A stretch of 64,000 bases of DNA from DATLGB01 sp964242305 (GCA_964242305.1 CAXTBB010000009.1:1-64000), one strand, 5' to 3'; counted from the stretch's first letter, positions 40,007 through 48,963 are shown. The notes: generated by a model not told the origin, from the sequence alone. Translations and numbers: made by a program.

Positions 40007-40864
40007 ATGGCGGGTCCTGTGGAGAGGGTGGTCGAGCAGCGTCTCGACGCCGCAACGAGCGTCGACGGTCCGAGCCCGGCGCTGATGAAGGTCATCGGCC
40101 CGTTCTGGGCGCTGGCCTCCGATCACTACTTCCGAGCCGAGTTCGAGGGGTGGGAGCGGCTGCCGGACGGTCCGTGCCTGCTCGTCAGCGTCCACGCCGG
40201 CGCTGCGCTGACCATCGACGCGTGGGTGTTCGTGTACGGGTGGCACCGCCGCTTCGGCGACGAGCGGATCCTGCACGGCACCGCGCACGACGTACTGATG
40301 ACCGCCCCGTTGCTGGGCGATTACTTCAAGGCCTCGGGCGTCATCCCGGCCTCCCGCGAGGGCGTCACCAACGCGCTCGGGTGCGGCCACGACGTCATCA
40401 TCTGGCCCGGCGGCGAGCAGGACTCGATGCGCAACTGGCGTCGCCGCGACGAAGTCGTCCTCGCCGGGCGCCGCGGGTTCGTCAAGCAGGCGATCAACTC
40501 CGGCGTCCCGATCGTCCCCGTCGCCACCTCCGGCGGCAGCGACTCCGTCTTCGTCCTCTCGGAAGGTCGCTGGATCGCCGGCGCGCTGGACAAGCTCGGC
40601 GGGATCGCCGGCAAGCTGCGCGCAGCCACGCTGCCGATCGTCGCCGGCGTCCCGTTCGGCATCACGCCGCAGATCCTCCCGTCCCACATCCCGCTGCCGA
40701 CCAAGCTGCGCTACGAGATCCTCGACCCGGTCGAGATCGACGCCGATCCCGACCGCGTGGATGACGACGACTACGTCAACGACAAGTACCGCGAGGTCGA
40801 GTCCGCCTTGCAGGCCGGCGTCACCCGCCTCGCCGGCCGCCGCCGGTTCCCCGTCTTCGGCTGA
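40007..40864 (+). CDS. Lysophospholipid acyltransferase-like protein
   Basis: 285 residues. PlsC/DGAT-like core: LLVSVHAGAALTIDAW in place of the HX4D box, VIIWPGGEQDSMRNW for the FPEGTR region and VPIVPVATSGGSDSVFVL. The GGEQD form occurs in bacterial acyltransferases of unknown specificity, related to the MGAT/DGAT group. No transmembrane helix is obvious. It starts 17 bp after the GT2 gene and may share its transcript, which suggests glycolipid synthesis. Confidence 0.82.
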   Translation: MAGPVERVVEQRLDAATSVDGPSPALMKVIGPFWALASDHYFRAEFEGWERLPDGPCLLVSVHAGAALTIDAWVFVYGWHRRFGDERILHGTAHDVLMTAPLLGDYFKASGVIPASREGVTNALGCGHDVIIWPGGEQDSMRNWRRRDEVVLAGRRGFVKQAINSGVPIVPVATSGGSDSVFVLSEGRWIAGALDKLGGIAGKLRAATLPIVAGVPFGITPQILPSHIPLPTKLRYEILDPVEIDADPDRVDDDDYVNDKYREVESALQAGVTRLAGRRRFPVFG

Positions 40865-40883
40865 AGTTACGCTTGGGGTCGCT

Positions 40884-40957
40884 GTCCCCGTAGCTCAGCT
40901 GGATAGAGCGGCTGCCTTCTAAGCAGCGGGTCGCAGGTTCGAGTCCTGCCGGGGACG
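40884..40957 (+). tRNA. tRNA-Arg (TCT anticodon)
   Basis: 74-nt cloverleaf: acceptor GTCCCCG/CGGGGAC, D-arm AGCTCAGCTGGATAGAGC, anticodon stem GCTGC/GCAGC around CTTCTAA (TCT), T-stem GCAGG/CCTGC with TTCGAGT. Discriminator G; CCA not encoded. Confidence 0.96.
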
Positions 40958-40967
40958 TAGATCTGAC

Positions 40968-40979
40968 GAGCCCCGGCTC
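40968..40979. terminator. Small stem-loop between tRNA-Arg and a convergent gene
   Basis: GAGCC/GGCTC with a 2-nt loop, touching the stop of the minus-strand gene. It may act for both directions. No T-run. Confidence 0.35.
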
Positions 40980-41460
40980 AGCGGAGGATCGTCAGCTTGT
41001 CGGCGTCCTCGAAGCCCTTCGCCTTCTTGCCGGGGGTCACGGTGCCGTGGACGCCGTCGTAGGCACCGGAGCCGCCGACGATCACCAAATCCGTCTTAGA
41101 CAGCGTCATGATGCCCATCGTCGCGATCTGACCGTGGGCGAGGCTGTACACGGCGTGGCAGACCACCGGGGTGGTGGCGATGTCGCCCGCGCCCAGCGCC
41201 GTGCAGGTACCGCCGAAGGCGCCGAGGCGCTTGTGGCCCGCCGTGTCCAGGTCGCCGGCGATCGTGAGCCGATCACCGAGGCTGAGCGTGGATCCGTCGG
41301 GGGACTTGGGATCGAGGTCGTCGACGCCGAACTGGGGGGTGGTCTCCTGGAACGTGACGACCTGCTTGGCGTGGCTTGTACGCGCATCGCTCGTGCCGGG
41401 GAGCGCGAGGCTGGCGGCCACCGCCGCCGCGGCCGTCGTGGCAATGATGAGTCGCTTCAT
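40978..41460 (-). CDS. Secreted allene-oxide-cyclase-barrel-like protein
   Basis: 160 residues with a clear signal peptide (KRLIIATTAAAAVAASLALP, cleavage near SDA). The mature part has LSLGDRLTIAGDLDTAGHK and the late VIVGGSGAYDGVHGTVTP, the glycine-rich motif of dirigent/AOC-type beta-barrels. Two Cys (GTCTAL, VVCHAVY) may form a disulfide. Start ATG 41460, or ATG 41469 three codons earlier. Function unknown; probably binds a hydrophobic ligand outside the cell. Confidence 0.78.
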   Translation of the reverse strand: MKRLIIATTAAAAVAASLALPGTSDARTSHAKQVVTFQETTPQFGVDDLDPKSPDGSTLSLGDRLTIAGDLDTAGHKRLGAFGGTCTALGAGDIATTPVVCHAVYSLAHGQIATMGIMTLSKTDLVIVGGSGAYDGVHGTVTPGKKAKGFEDADKLTILR

Positions 41461-41589
41461 GGTCTGCATCCTTCGGGTTGGGGTGTGGAGCAGCATCGCG
41501 AGGCCGAGGTCAGTCGTCGTCCCCCTGTCGACCGATCCGCTCACGCCCGTGTCACCCCCCGGGATGACGCGACGGTAAGGTCGGCCGCC

Positions 41590-42453
41590 ATGGCGTTCGA
41601 CGGCTTCGCACTCGAGCACGTGGACGTGGGGGAGGTGACCCTGCGCGTGCGGCACGGCGGGGTGGGGCCGGCGCTGCTGCTCATCCACGGGCACCCGCGG
41701 ACGCACATGACCTGGCACCGGGTCGCGCCGATCCTGGCCGAGCGCTTCACGGTCGTCTGTCCCGACCTGCGCGGGTACGGGGAGTCGACGTTGCCGCCGA
41801 CGCAGCCCGACCACGCGCAGTCCTCCAAGCGCGCGATGGCGCAGGACTTCGCCACCCTGATGACGCACCTCGGGCATGCGTGCTTCGCCGTCGCCGGCCA
41901 CGACCGCGGCGGGCTGGCGGCGTTCCGGCTGGCCATGGACCACGGCGACCGTGTGGCGCGGCTCGTGGCGATGGACTCGGTGCCGGTCATCGAGCGACTG
42001 GAGCGGACCGACGCGACCTTCGCCGCCGCCTGGTGGCACTGGTGGTTCCTCACCCAGGACGAGAAGCCGGCCGAGCCGCTCATCTCCCGTGACCCCGACG
42101 CCTGGTACCGGACGCCGCCGCCCGAGGAGCTGGGGGAGGAGCTGCACGCGGATCTGTGGGCGGCGTTCCGCAACCCCGATGTCGTGCACGGGATGTGCGA
42201 GGACTACCGGGCCGGGCTGACCGTCGACCGCCGCCACGACGAGGAGGACCGCGCCGCCGGCCGCAAGGTCAAGGGTCCGATCGGCATCATCAACGCCGCC
42301 CAGGACGACTCCGACGACTACGGCGACACCGTCGAGATCTGGCGCGCCTGGGTCGATGGGGACGTGACCCGCCGCTCTGTGGACGCGGGCCATCACACCG
42401 CCGAACAGGCGCCGGAGGCCGTGGCCGCCGCGCTGGAGGAGCTGCTCGCATGA
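41590..42453 (+). CDS. Alpha/beta hydrolase, fluoroacetate-dehalogenase-like
   Basis: 287 residues. HGHPRTHMTWHRVAP and CPDLRGYGESTLPP lead; the nucleophile is Asp in AGHDRGGLAAFR, as in haloacetate dehalogenases rather than Ser esterases. WWHWWFLTQ supplies the His-Trp halide pocket, and SVDAGHHTAEQAPEAVA gives the catalytic His. The acid can be placed in INAAQDDSDDYGD. It is probably a C-X bond hydrolase, but epoxide hydrolases share parts of this layout. The stop overlaps the acyltransferase as ATGA. Confidence 0.82.
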   Translation: MAFDGFALEHVDVGEVTLRVRHGGVGPALLLIHGHPRTHMTWHRVAPILAERFTVVCPDLRGYGESTLPPTQPDHAQSSKRAMAQDFATLMTHLGHACFAVAGHDRGGLAAFRLAMDHGDRVARLVAMDSVPVIERLERTDATFAAAWWHWWFLTQDEKPAEPLISRDPDAWYRTPPPEELGEELHADLWAAFRNPDVVHGMCEDYRAGLTVDRRHDEEDRAAGRKVKGPIGIINAAQDDSDDYGDTVEIWRAWVDGDVTRRSVDAGHHTAEQAPEAVAAALEELLA

Positions 42454-43052
42454 CCACGATCTCGCCCACCTATCGCTTCGCCATGGCCGCCTGCGCGCCC
42501 GCGGTGCGCTGGTGGGGGCGGCTCGAGGTGGAGGGCCAGGAGTGCCTGCCCGAGTCCGGCCCGTTGCTGCTGGCCGGCAACCACGACTCCTACTGGGACC
42601 CGATCGCGATCGGCATCGCCGGCCTCCCGCGCCGGCAGATCAAGGCGCTCGCCAAGTCGTCGCTGTGGAAGCCGGGCCTGGGCTGGATCCTCGACGGCAT
42701 GGGCCAGATCCCGATCCTGCGCGGCGGCAAGGACACCGCGGCGCTCGAGCGCGCGATCGAGGAGCTGCAGAGCGGCTCCTGCATCGGCATCTTCCCGGAG
42801 GGGACGCGCTCGCAGGGCCGCGAGCTGCGCGCTCGCAGCGGGCTCGCCCGGCTGGCCGAGGCCGTCCCGGAGGCCGCCATCCGCTGCGTGACCGTGACCG
42901 GCACGACCGACATCCCGCACTTCCCGCGCGACCGCCCGCACGTCCGCGTCCGCTTCTTCGTCCCTCAGACCGAGGGCGCGGATCCCGCCGCGCTGCTGCA
43001 GGAGATCCGCGCGCACGCGCCGCGCGTGCGCGCCGGCCGTCGCGGGCACTGA
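42450..43052 (+). CDS. 1-acylglycerol-3-phosphate O-acyltransferase (PlsC family)
   Basis: 200 residues. HX4D motif in LLAGNHDSYWDPIAIG, GQIPILRGGKDTAALERAIE and IGIFPEGTRSQGRELRARSG are the PlsC blocks I-III in order. It transfers an acyl chain to lysophosphatidic acid or a related lipid at the membrane. ATG 42450 overlaps the hydrolase stop as ATGA. Confidence 0.92.
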   Translation: MTTISPTYRFAMAACAPAVRWWGRLEVEGQECLPESGPLLLAGNHDSYWDPIAIGIAGLPRRQIKALAKSSLWKPGLGWILDGMGQIPILRGGKDTAALERAIEELQSGSCIGIFPEGTRSQGRELRARSGLARLAEAVPEAAIRCVTVTGTTDIPHFPRDRPHVRVRFFVPQTEGADPAALLQEIRAHAPRVRAGRRGH

Positions 43053-43058
43053 CCAGGC

Positions 43059-43721
43059 ATGACCACCATCGCGATCGTGGGCGCCGGACAGGGACTCGGC
43101 GCCGCCGTAGCGCGCCGCTTCGGCGCCGAGGGCTTCGCCGCCGGCCTGATCTCCCGCAACCAGGAGCGCGCGGACGGTCTCGCCGCGCAGCTCGCCGCCG
43201 ACGGCGTCCAAGCCAGGGGCTTCGCCGCCGACGTCCGTGACCCCGCCGGTCTGGCGGCGGCACTCGAGCCGGTGACTGAGACGCTCGGCCCGATCGAGGT
43301 CCTCCAGTACAGCCCGCTGCCGCAGAAGGACTTCATGCGCCCGGTCCTCGAGACGACGCCGGCTGACCTGGTCGGCCCGGTCGAGTTCTCGATCTACGGG
43401 CCGGTGGCCGCGGTCCACCAGGTCGTGCCCGGCATGCGCTTCCTCGGTGCGGACCGGGGGACGATCCTGTTCGTCAACGGCGGCACGGCGCTCGTACCCA
43501 GGCCGGGCTTCGCGGGCACCAGCATCGCCTTCGCCGGTCAGGCCGCCTACGCGCAGATGCTGCACGACACCCTCGGTGAGGAGGGCATCCACGTGTCGCA
43601 GCTCGTCATCGGCGGCGCGATCGTCGCGGGCGACGACGAGAAGGACCCGGCCGTCCTGGCCGACCTCCTGTACGACCTCCACGCCAAGCGCGACCGCTTC
43701 CGGGTCGAGGTCGCGACGTAG
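43059..43721 (+). CDS. SDR-family protein without the YxxxK motif
   Basis: 220 residues. The NAD(P)-binding loop IAIVGAGQGLGAAVARRFGA is canonical, and AADVRDPAGLAAAL follows. The catalytic Ser would be at ILFVNGGTAL, where there is none, and the usual YxxxK is AFAGQAAYAQMLHDTL, with Tyr but no Lys. It probably binds a nucleotide but may not be a classical dehydrogenase. Starts 6 bp after plsC. Confidence 0.85.
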   Translation: MTTIAIVGAGQGLGAAVARRFGAEGFAAGLISRNQERADGLAAQLAADGVQARGFAADVRDPAGLAAALEPVTETLGPIEVLQYSPLPQKDFMRPVLETTPADLVGPVEFSIYGPVAAVHQVVPGMRFLGADRGTILFVNGGTALVPRPGFAGTSIAFAGQAAYAQMLHDTLGEEGIHVSQLVIGGAIVAGDDEKDPAVLADLLYDLHAKRDRFRVEVAT

Positions 43722-43723
43722 GC

Positions 43724-44620
43724 CTAGGTCTGGGCGCGGACGGCAGCCAGCAGCGCCTGCACGGACGGGCGGGCGGCGTCGCGGGTGCGGATGGCCGCGA
43801 ACACGGTCCGGTGCACGGGCGCGTCGGCGATCGGGCGGACCGCGACGCCCGGCTCGAGCTCGGGCCGGACGAGGTCGGGGAGGAGGCTGACGGCGAGCCC
43901 GCGGGCGACGAGGGTGAGGCAGACGCGGCCGTCGTTGGAACGGTGGCGGATGTCGGGGTCGAAGCCGCCGAGGCGCCGGCAGGTCCGCCTGCACAGGTCG
44001 CCCCAGGCCATCCCGTCGTGCCCCGTCGCCCACACCTCGCCGGCGAGTGCCGCGATCGGAACGGTCTCCATGTCTGCCGCGGGGTGGTCGGCGGGGAGGA
44101 TGACGCGGACCGGGTCCTGGAAGAGGTCGTGGCGGTCGATGCCCGCCGGGCGCGCGAGCGGCTGGCTGTCCCACTCGTCGGCGACGACGAGGTCGACGTC
44201 GCCGAGCGCGAGCGCGGGCAGCGAGGTCTCCGGCTCGGCCTCGACGAGCTCGCAGCGCAGGGCCGGAGCGTCCTTCGCGAGCGCGGCGATGGCGGGTGCG
44301 GCGATGTGGTGGGCGGCCGACTGGAACGCCGCGATCCGCCCGCGGCCGGCGACGGTTCCGGCCGCCGCCGCGAGGTCGGCCTCGGCGAGGTCGGCGCGCT
44401 CGAGCAATGCCGAGGCGTGGTCGACGAGCACGAGCGCCGCGTCGGTCAGGCGGACGCCGCGCCCCGCCCGTTCGAACAGGCGCTGGCCGGCCTCGCGCTC
44501 GAGGACGGCAAGCTGCTGGGAGACGGCGGACGGGGTGAACTGGAGGGCGTCGGCGACGGCGGCGATCGTCCCGCGGGCGTGAAGCTCGCGCAGCAGGCGC
44601 AGACGGCGCAGGTCGAGCAT
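43724..44620 (-). CDS. LysR family transcriptional regulator
   Basis: 298 residues. N-terminal winged HTH: DLRRLRLLRELHARGTIAAV, then ALQFTPSAVSQQLAVLEREA and RLFERAGRGVRLTDAALVLV. The C-terminal periplasmic-binding-like effector domain runs from about 90. It is divergent from the EamA transporter with about 75 bp between if that gene starts at GTG 44696. The repeated GTAAGC at 44622 and 44646 in the gap may be part of its binding site. Confidence 0.92.
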   Translation of the reverse strand: MLDLRRLRLLRELHARGTIAAVADALQFTPSAVSQQLAVLEREAGQRLFERAGRGVRLTDAALVLVDHASALLERADLAEADLAAAAGTVAGRGRIAAFQSAAHHIAAPAIAALAKDAPALRCELVEAEPETSLPALALGDVDLVVADEWDSQPLARPAGIDRHDLFQDPVRVILPADHPAADMETVPIAALAGEVWATGHDGMAWGDLCRRTCRRLGGFDPDIRHRSNDGRVCLTLVARGLAVSLLPDLVRPELEPGVAVRPIADAPVHRTVFAAIRTRDAARPSVQALLAAVRAQT

Positions 44621-44695
44621 CGGTAAGCGATGCTAATGGAACGCCGTAAGCAACCAGGGTCGTACCTGAACGATCGGACCGCCATCATCGGTCCC

Positions 44696-45634
44696 GTGAT
44701 CGGCCCGCTCCTCTGCCTCGCCTCCGCCGTCGCCTTCGGCGCGATGGCCATCTTCGGCAAGCTCGCCTACGACGAGCACGCGACGGTCGGCACCCTCCTC
44801 GTCGTCCGCTTCGCGCTCGCCGCGCTGCTGTTCTGGGGCCTCGTGGCCGCCACCCGCAGCTGGCGGCGCCCGTCGCGCCGCGACGTCCTGCTCGCCCTCG
44901 CCCTCGGCGCGCTCGGCTACAGCGCCCAGGCCGGCGCCTACTTCGCGGCGCTGGAGCGCATGGACGCCTCGCTGCTGTCGCTGCTGCTCTACACGTTCCC
45001 GGCCATGGTCGCGGTGGCGGCGGTCGCGCTCGGCCGCGAGCGCTGGTCGCGGCGCACGCTGACCGCGCTCGTCCTCGCCTCCGCCGGGCTCGTCCTCGTG
45101 CTGGGCGCGGCCGGCCGGCTCGACCCGCTCGGCACCGCGCTGGGCCTGATCGCGGCCGCCGTCTACACGACCTACATCCTGGCCTCGCAGGGCGTCGCCG
45201 GCCGCGTCGGCCCGCTGGCGCTGAGCGCGCTCGTCTGCACCGGCGCGACCGTGACGCTGACGGTGGCCAGCGTGCTGCTCGGCGACCTGCACCCGGCCGC
45301 CGTCACCGCCGCCGGCTGGGGCTGGCTGGCCGCCATCGCCGTCGTCTCCACCGTCGCCGCCGTCGGGCTCTTCTTCGCCGGGCTGGCCAGGGTCGGCCCG
45401 ACCCGGGCGTCCATCCTCTCCACCGTCGAGCCGGTCACCACCGTCGCGCTCGCCTTCGTCGCGTTCGGCGAGGTCCTGCGGCCGCTGCAGCTCGCCGGCG
45501 GCGTGCTCGTGCTCGCCGCGGTCGCCGCGCTCACCGTCCGCCGGCCGGCACGGCGCGCCTCAGCGATCGCGTACCAGCTTGACCTGGTAGACCGACGTGA
45601 AGCCGCTCTCGAAGCCGGCGCGGGCCGAGCGTAG
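44696..45634 (+). CDS. EamA/DMT-superfamily transporter
   Basis: 312 residues from GTG 44696 (IGPLLCLASAVAFGAMAIFG), chosen because the first helix begins there; ATG 44630 would add 22 hydrophilic residues that cover the regulatory gap. Ten helices in two EamA repeats; RMDASLLSLLLYTFPAMVAV and RASILSTVEPVTTVALAFVA are the repeat signatures. Its partner LysR regulator is divergent. The 3' end overlaps the convergent cyclopropane synthase gene by 75 bp. Confidence 0.87.
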   Translation: MIGPLLCLASAVAFGAMAIFGKLAYDEHATVGTLLVVRFALAALLFWGLVAATRSWRRPSRRDVLLALALGALGYSAQAGAYFAALERMDASLLSLLLYTFPAMVAVAAVALGRERWSRRTLTALVLASAGLVLVLGAAGRLDPLGTALGLIAAAVYTTYILASQGVAGRVGPLALSALVCTGATVTLTVASVLLGDLHPAAVTAAGWGWLAAIAVVSTVAAVGLFFAGLARVGPTRASILSTVEPVTTVALAFVAFGEVLRPLQLAGGVLVLAAVAALTVRRPARRASAIAYQLDLVDRREAALEAGAGRA

Positions 45635-46780
45635 GTAGAGGCGCCACACCCGCAGCCGCTCCGCGCCGGCCAGCTCGACCGCGCGAGCGGTGTTGGCGTC
45701 GAGGCGGCGTGCCCACTCGTCGAGCGTGCGGGCGTAGTGCGCCCGGAACCCCTCGACGTGCTCCGTGACCATGCCCGCGCGCTCGAAGGCCGCCTGGACG
45801 CGGGACAGGTGCAGCGGGGCGGCGTCAGGGAACACGTAGCGCTCGGAGAACGGACCGGCCTCGGGGTCGTCGGGGCGGAGTCGGGCGATGCCGTGGTTGA
45901 GGATGCGCCCGCCCGGCTCGACGAGGCCGGTGAGCGTCCGGGCGTACGCGTCGATGTTGACCGCGCCGACGTGCTCGACCATGCCGATGGAGGCGATCGC
46001 GTCGAACGGGGCGTCGGCGAGCTCGCGGTAGTCGGCGACGCGGATATCGACCCGGTCGCCCACGCCGGCGTCCAGCGCGCGCTGCCGGGCCCGCGCGGCC
46101 TGCGGCTCCGACAGCGTGATGCCGACCACGGAGACGCCGTGGCGGGTGGCGGCGTGGGTGGCGAACGAACCCCAGCCGCAGCCGACGTCGAGCACGCGCA
46201 TGCCCGGCTCGAGGCCGAGCTTGGTGCACACCATCTCCAGCTTGCGCTCCTGCGCGGACTCGAGCGTCTCCGCGGGATCGTCGCCCCAGACGGCGCACGA
46301 GTAGGTCATCGACGCGTCCAGGAACAGGGCGAAGAACTCCGCGGGGAGGTCGTAGTGGTGGCGGACGGAGCGCGCGTCGCGGTTGGCCGAGTGCCGCCTC
46401 CCGCGCGGCGCGAGCTCGGCCTGCGGCGGCGCCGGCGGCCGCTGGAGACCGGCGGCGCGGACGGCCGTGAGCATCAGCCGGGCCTTCGTCGCGCGATCGA
46501 TCGGGGACGGCTGCCAGGTCGCGAGGAGGTCGATGACGCGCTCGATGTCGTCGACCTCCAGGTCGCCGGCCACGTACGCACGGCCGACGCCGAGCTGGCC
46601 CGGGGCGCGGAGGGCATGGGCGATGGCGCGCGCCGAGCGCACGGTGAACGTCGGCCCGCCCGCCACCGTCGCGGGCAGCTCGGTGCCGTCCCAGAACTGG
46701 ACCGAGAACGGCCGGTCGGGCAGCGCGGTGGCGAGCTCGCGGGTGAGCGGGCCCGGATCGGCGAAGGGCATGGCGTCCAT
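45560..46780 (-). CDS. Cyclopropane-fatty-acyl-phospholipid synthase family protein
   Basis: 406 residues. HHYDLPAEFFALFLDASMTY is the CFA lipid/bicarbonate region, RVLDVGCGWGSFATHAATRH the SAM loop, and ASIGMVEHVGAVNIDAY the catalytic stretch. The length and the N-terminal domain (FSVQFWDGTELPAT) fit Cfa/mycolic-acid-type cyclopropane synthases. It methylates or cyclopropanates unsaturated acyl chains of phospholipids using SAM. Starts at 46771, 46780 or 46801 are possible. Divergent from the ROK kinase. Confidence 0.93.
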   Translation of the reverse strand: MDAMPFADPGPLTRELATALPDRPFSVQFWDGTELPATVAGGPTFTVRSARAIAHALRAPGQLGVGRAYVAGDLEVDDIERVIDLLATWQPSPIDRATKARLMLTAVRAAGLQRPPAPPQAELAPRGRRHSANRDARSVRHHYDLPAEFFALFLDASMTYSCAVWGDDPAETLESAQERKLEMVCTKLGLEPGMRVLDVGCGWGSFATHAATRHGVSVVGITLSEPQAARARQRALDAGVGDRVDIRVADYRELADAPFDAIASIGMVEHVGAVNIDAYARTLTGLVEPGGRILNHGIARLRPDDPEAGPFSERYVFPDAAPLHLSRVQAAFERAGMVTEHVEGFRAHYARTLDEWARRLDANTARAVELAGAERLRVWRLYLRSARAGFESGFTSVYQVKLVRDR

Positions 46781-46807
46781 GCTCGCAGGCCGGGGTAGCA
46801 TCGGCAC

Positions 46808-47779
46808 ATGGACGGGCAACGCGCGGGCATCGACCTCGGCGGGACGAAGATGCAGGCGATCATCGTCGACGCGAAGCACGACGTCCTCGGCCAGGCCCGG
46901 CGCCCGACTCCGACCTCGGGCGGGCCCGAGGCCGTCGTCGCCGAGCTGGCCCAGTCCGTCCGCGAGGCGTGCGCTGACGCGAAGACCGAGGTGAGCGACC
47001 TGATCGGCATCGGGCTCGGCTCGCCCGGATCGATCGTCGACGGGACCGTCGCCGGCGCCATGAACCTGCCCGACTGGCCCGACGAACCGGTGCCCGTCGC
47101 GAACCAGCTCGCCGCGGCGCTCGGCACGAAGGCGCCGGTGCGCATCGGCAACGACGTCGACGTCGCGACCAACGCCGAGTTCGAACTGGGTGCGGCCGCG
47201 AAGTACGACTCCCTGCTGGGCGTCTTCTGGGGGACGGGCGTCGGCGGCGGCATCATCCTCGACGGCAAGCAGTGGAACGGGCGCGGCTCGGCCGGGGAGA
47301 TCGGCCACGTCGTGGTCCATCAGGGCGGGCGCCGCTGCCCGTGCGGGCGCGAGGGCTGCATGGAGGCCTACGCGGGCCGGGCGGCGATGGAGGCGCGCGC
47401 CCGCCACCTGCACTTCGACAAGGGCCGCAAGACGAAGCTGTTCGAGATCATGGAGGAGCGCGGCCGCGACCGGCTCGCCTCCGGCGTGTGGGCGCGCGCG
47501 GCCCGCCACGAGGACGAGCTCGCGCTCGAGCTGCTCGAGGAGGCCGTGCAGGCGATCGGCACCGCCGCCGCGTCCGCGGTCAACCTGGTCGACCCCGAGG
47601 CGGTGGTGATCGGCGGCGGGATGGGCGTCCGCTTCGGCGAGCCGATGACCGAGCGGATCCGCGCGGCCATGCTCCCGCACCTGTTCCGCGACGACGACCC
47701 GCCCGCGATCATGCTCGCCCAGCTCGGCGACCTCGGCGGCGCGCTCGGCGCCGCGCTGCTCGTCAACGCGCCGCGATAG
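46808..47779 (+). CDS. ROK family sugar kinase (glucokinase-like)
   Basis: 323 residues. N-terminal AGIDLGGTKMQAIIVD phosphate loop, catalytic Asp in IGNDVDVATNAEFELG, and the ROK zinc signature GHVVVHQGGRRCPCGREGCM with EAYAG. This is the usual polyphosphate/ATP glucokinase fold; glucose is the most likely substrate. VVIGGGMGVRFGEPMTERIR near the end is the adenosine motif. The 3' end overlaps the convergent LLM gene by 17 bp. Confidence 0.92.
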   Translation: MDGQRAGIDLGGTKMQAIIVDAKHDVLGQARRPTPTSGGPEAVVAELAQSVREACADAKTEVSDLIGIGLGSPGSIVDGTVAGAMNLPDWPDEPVPVANQLAAALGTKAPVRIGNDVDVATNAEFELGAAAKYDSLLGVFWGTGVGGGIILDGKQWNGRGSAGEIGHVVVHQGGRRCPCGREGCMEAYAGRAAMEARARHLHFDKGRKTKLFEIMEERGRDRLASGVWARAARHEDELALELLEEAVQAIGTAAASAVNLVDPEAVVIGGGMGVRFGEPMTERIRAAMLPHLFRDDDPPAIMLAQLGDLGGALGAALLVNAPR

Positions 47780-48491
47780 CCGCGCGGACGCCGGCGACGG
47801 TCGGCTGGGTGCCGAACCCGGTCAGGCACCACGTCGCGCCGGCGGCTTCCCATGGCGCGGGATCGGCGCCGGGCGGGTTGGTCACGACGACGTCGAGGCC
47901 GGGCGGTAGCTCGGCCACCAGCTCGCGCAGCGCGTCCGGGCCGGGGAGGTCGATGGGGAAGAGCCCGTCGTGGCGTGCGGCGCGCCGCAGCGGCCGGCGG
48001 TTCGGGTAGCGGGCGGCGACCCAGACCGGGATGCGCCCGACCGGCCCGGGCTCGAACGCCCCGTCCCAGTAGGAGCGCAGGGCGTCGAGACCGTCGTCGA
48101 GCAGCCGCGCCCGCGCGCGCATGTCGCCCTCCTCGCCGAAGCGCTCCGGGACGAACTCCTCCGTGTTCTCGCTGCCGATCCCGACGCCGAGCACGAGCCG
48201 CCCGCCGCTCAGCCGGTCCAGCGTCACCGTCTCCCGCGCCAGCTGGTGCGGCCGGCGCCGCGGCAGCGGCGTGACCAGCGGCCCGATGGTCACCCGCTCG
48301 GTGACCATCGCGATGGCGGCGAGGCAGACCCACGGGTCGGCGATCGCGCGCACCGGCTCGCGGTAGGCGACGTGGTCCCACAGGAAGACGCCGTCCCAGC
48401 CGGCCGCCTCCGCCTCGGCGGCCAGGTCCGCGCACACGCGCGCCTCGGCCAGCTCCCCAAAGGGGGCGACGAAGATCCCGCGCCGGCTCAC
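47763..48491 (-). CDS. LLM class flavin/F420-dependent oxidoreductase
   Basis: 242 residues, luciferase-like TIM barrel. FLWDHVAYREPVRAIADPWV, VTIGPLVTPLPRRRPHQLAR and GRLVLGVGIGSENTEEF are the family blocks. Actinobacterial members mostly use F420. It is shorter than the usual 280-340 residues at the C-terminal side. GTG 48491 overlaps the marR stop as GTGA, so the pair is coupled. Substrate unknown. Confidence 0.85.
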   Translation of the reverse strand: MSRRGIFVAPFGELAEARVCADLAAEAEAAGWDGVFLWDHVAYREPVRAIADPWVCLAAIAMVTERVTIGPLVTPLPRRRPHQLARETVTLDRLSGGRLVLGVGIGSENTEEFVPERFGEEGDMRARARLLDDGLDALRSYWDGAFEPGPVGRIPVWVAARYPNRRPLRRAARHDGLFPIDLPGPDALRELVAELPPGLDVVVTNPPGADPAPWEAAGATWCLTGFGTQPTVAGVRAAIAAR

Positions 48492-48907
48492 GACTCGGCG
48501 ATCCGGCCGAGCAGCGCCAGCGCCTCGGCCAGCCGGGCGCGCTCCGCGGCGTCGAAGTCGCGCTCCAGCACCTCGGTGAGCCAGGTGTCGCGGCTCTCTC
48601 GCGTGGCCCGGAGGGTCTCGCGCCCGTTCGCGGTGAGCTCGATGAGGACGCGCCGGCCGTCGTCGGGGTCGGGGCGGCGGGAGGTGAGGCCGGCCTGCTC
48701 GAGGTCGCGGACGGCCTGCGCCATCGACTGCGGGCGCATGCGCTCGGCGGTGGCCAGGTCGCTGATGCTGGCCCGCTCCGTCCGGTCCAGGCGCGCGAGG
48801 ATCGCCATCCGGCCGATGGAGGGGCCGGGCTCGGCGCGCATCCGCCGCACCACCCGGATCAGGGTCTCGCGCAGCTCCGTGGCCAGCTCGGGGACGGGCG
48901 GGGACAT
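48488..48907 (-). CDS. MarR family transcriptional regulator
   Basis: 139 residues. Winged helix: SIGRMAILARLDRTERASIS, DLATAERMRPQSMAQAVRDL and the wing LTSRRPDPDDGRRVLIELTA (DxR signature). Start ATG 48907. It is divergent from an MFS exporter with 56 bp between, which contains a palindrome; classic MarR-efflux control is likely, extended to the coupled LLM oxidoreductase. Confidence 0.93.
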   Translation of the reverse strand: MSPPVPELATELRETLIRVVRRMRAEPGPSIGRMAILARLDRTERASISDLATAERMRPQSMAQAVRDLEQAGLTSRRPDPDDGRRVLIELTANGRETLRATRESRDTWLTEVLERDFDAAERARLAEALALLGRIAES

Positions 48908-48931
48908 CGCCGGGAGTATGCCCGATCTTCG

Positions 48932-48957
48932 ACAGGCGAACTGTTCAGGTAACCTGT
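48932..48957. promoter_or_regulatory. 26-bp imperfect palindrome, likely MarR operator
   Basis: Outer arms ACAGG and CCTGT, inner symmetric CTG/CAG, at the centre of the marR/MFS intergenic region and ending 7 bp before the MFS start codon. Confidence 0.65.
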
Positions 48958-48963
48958 AGATCA

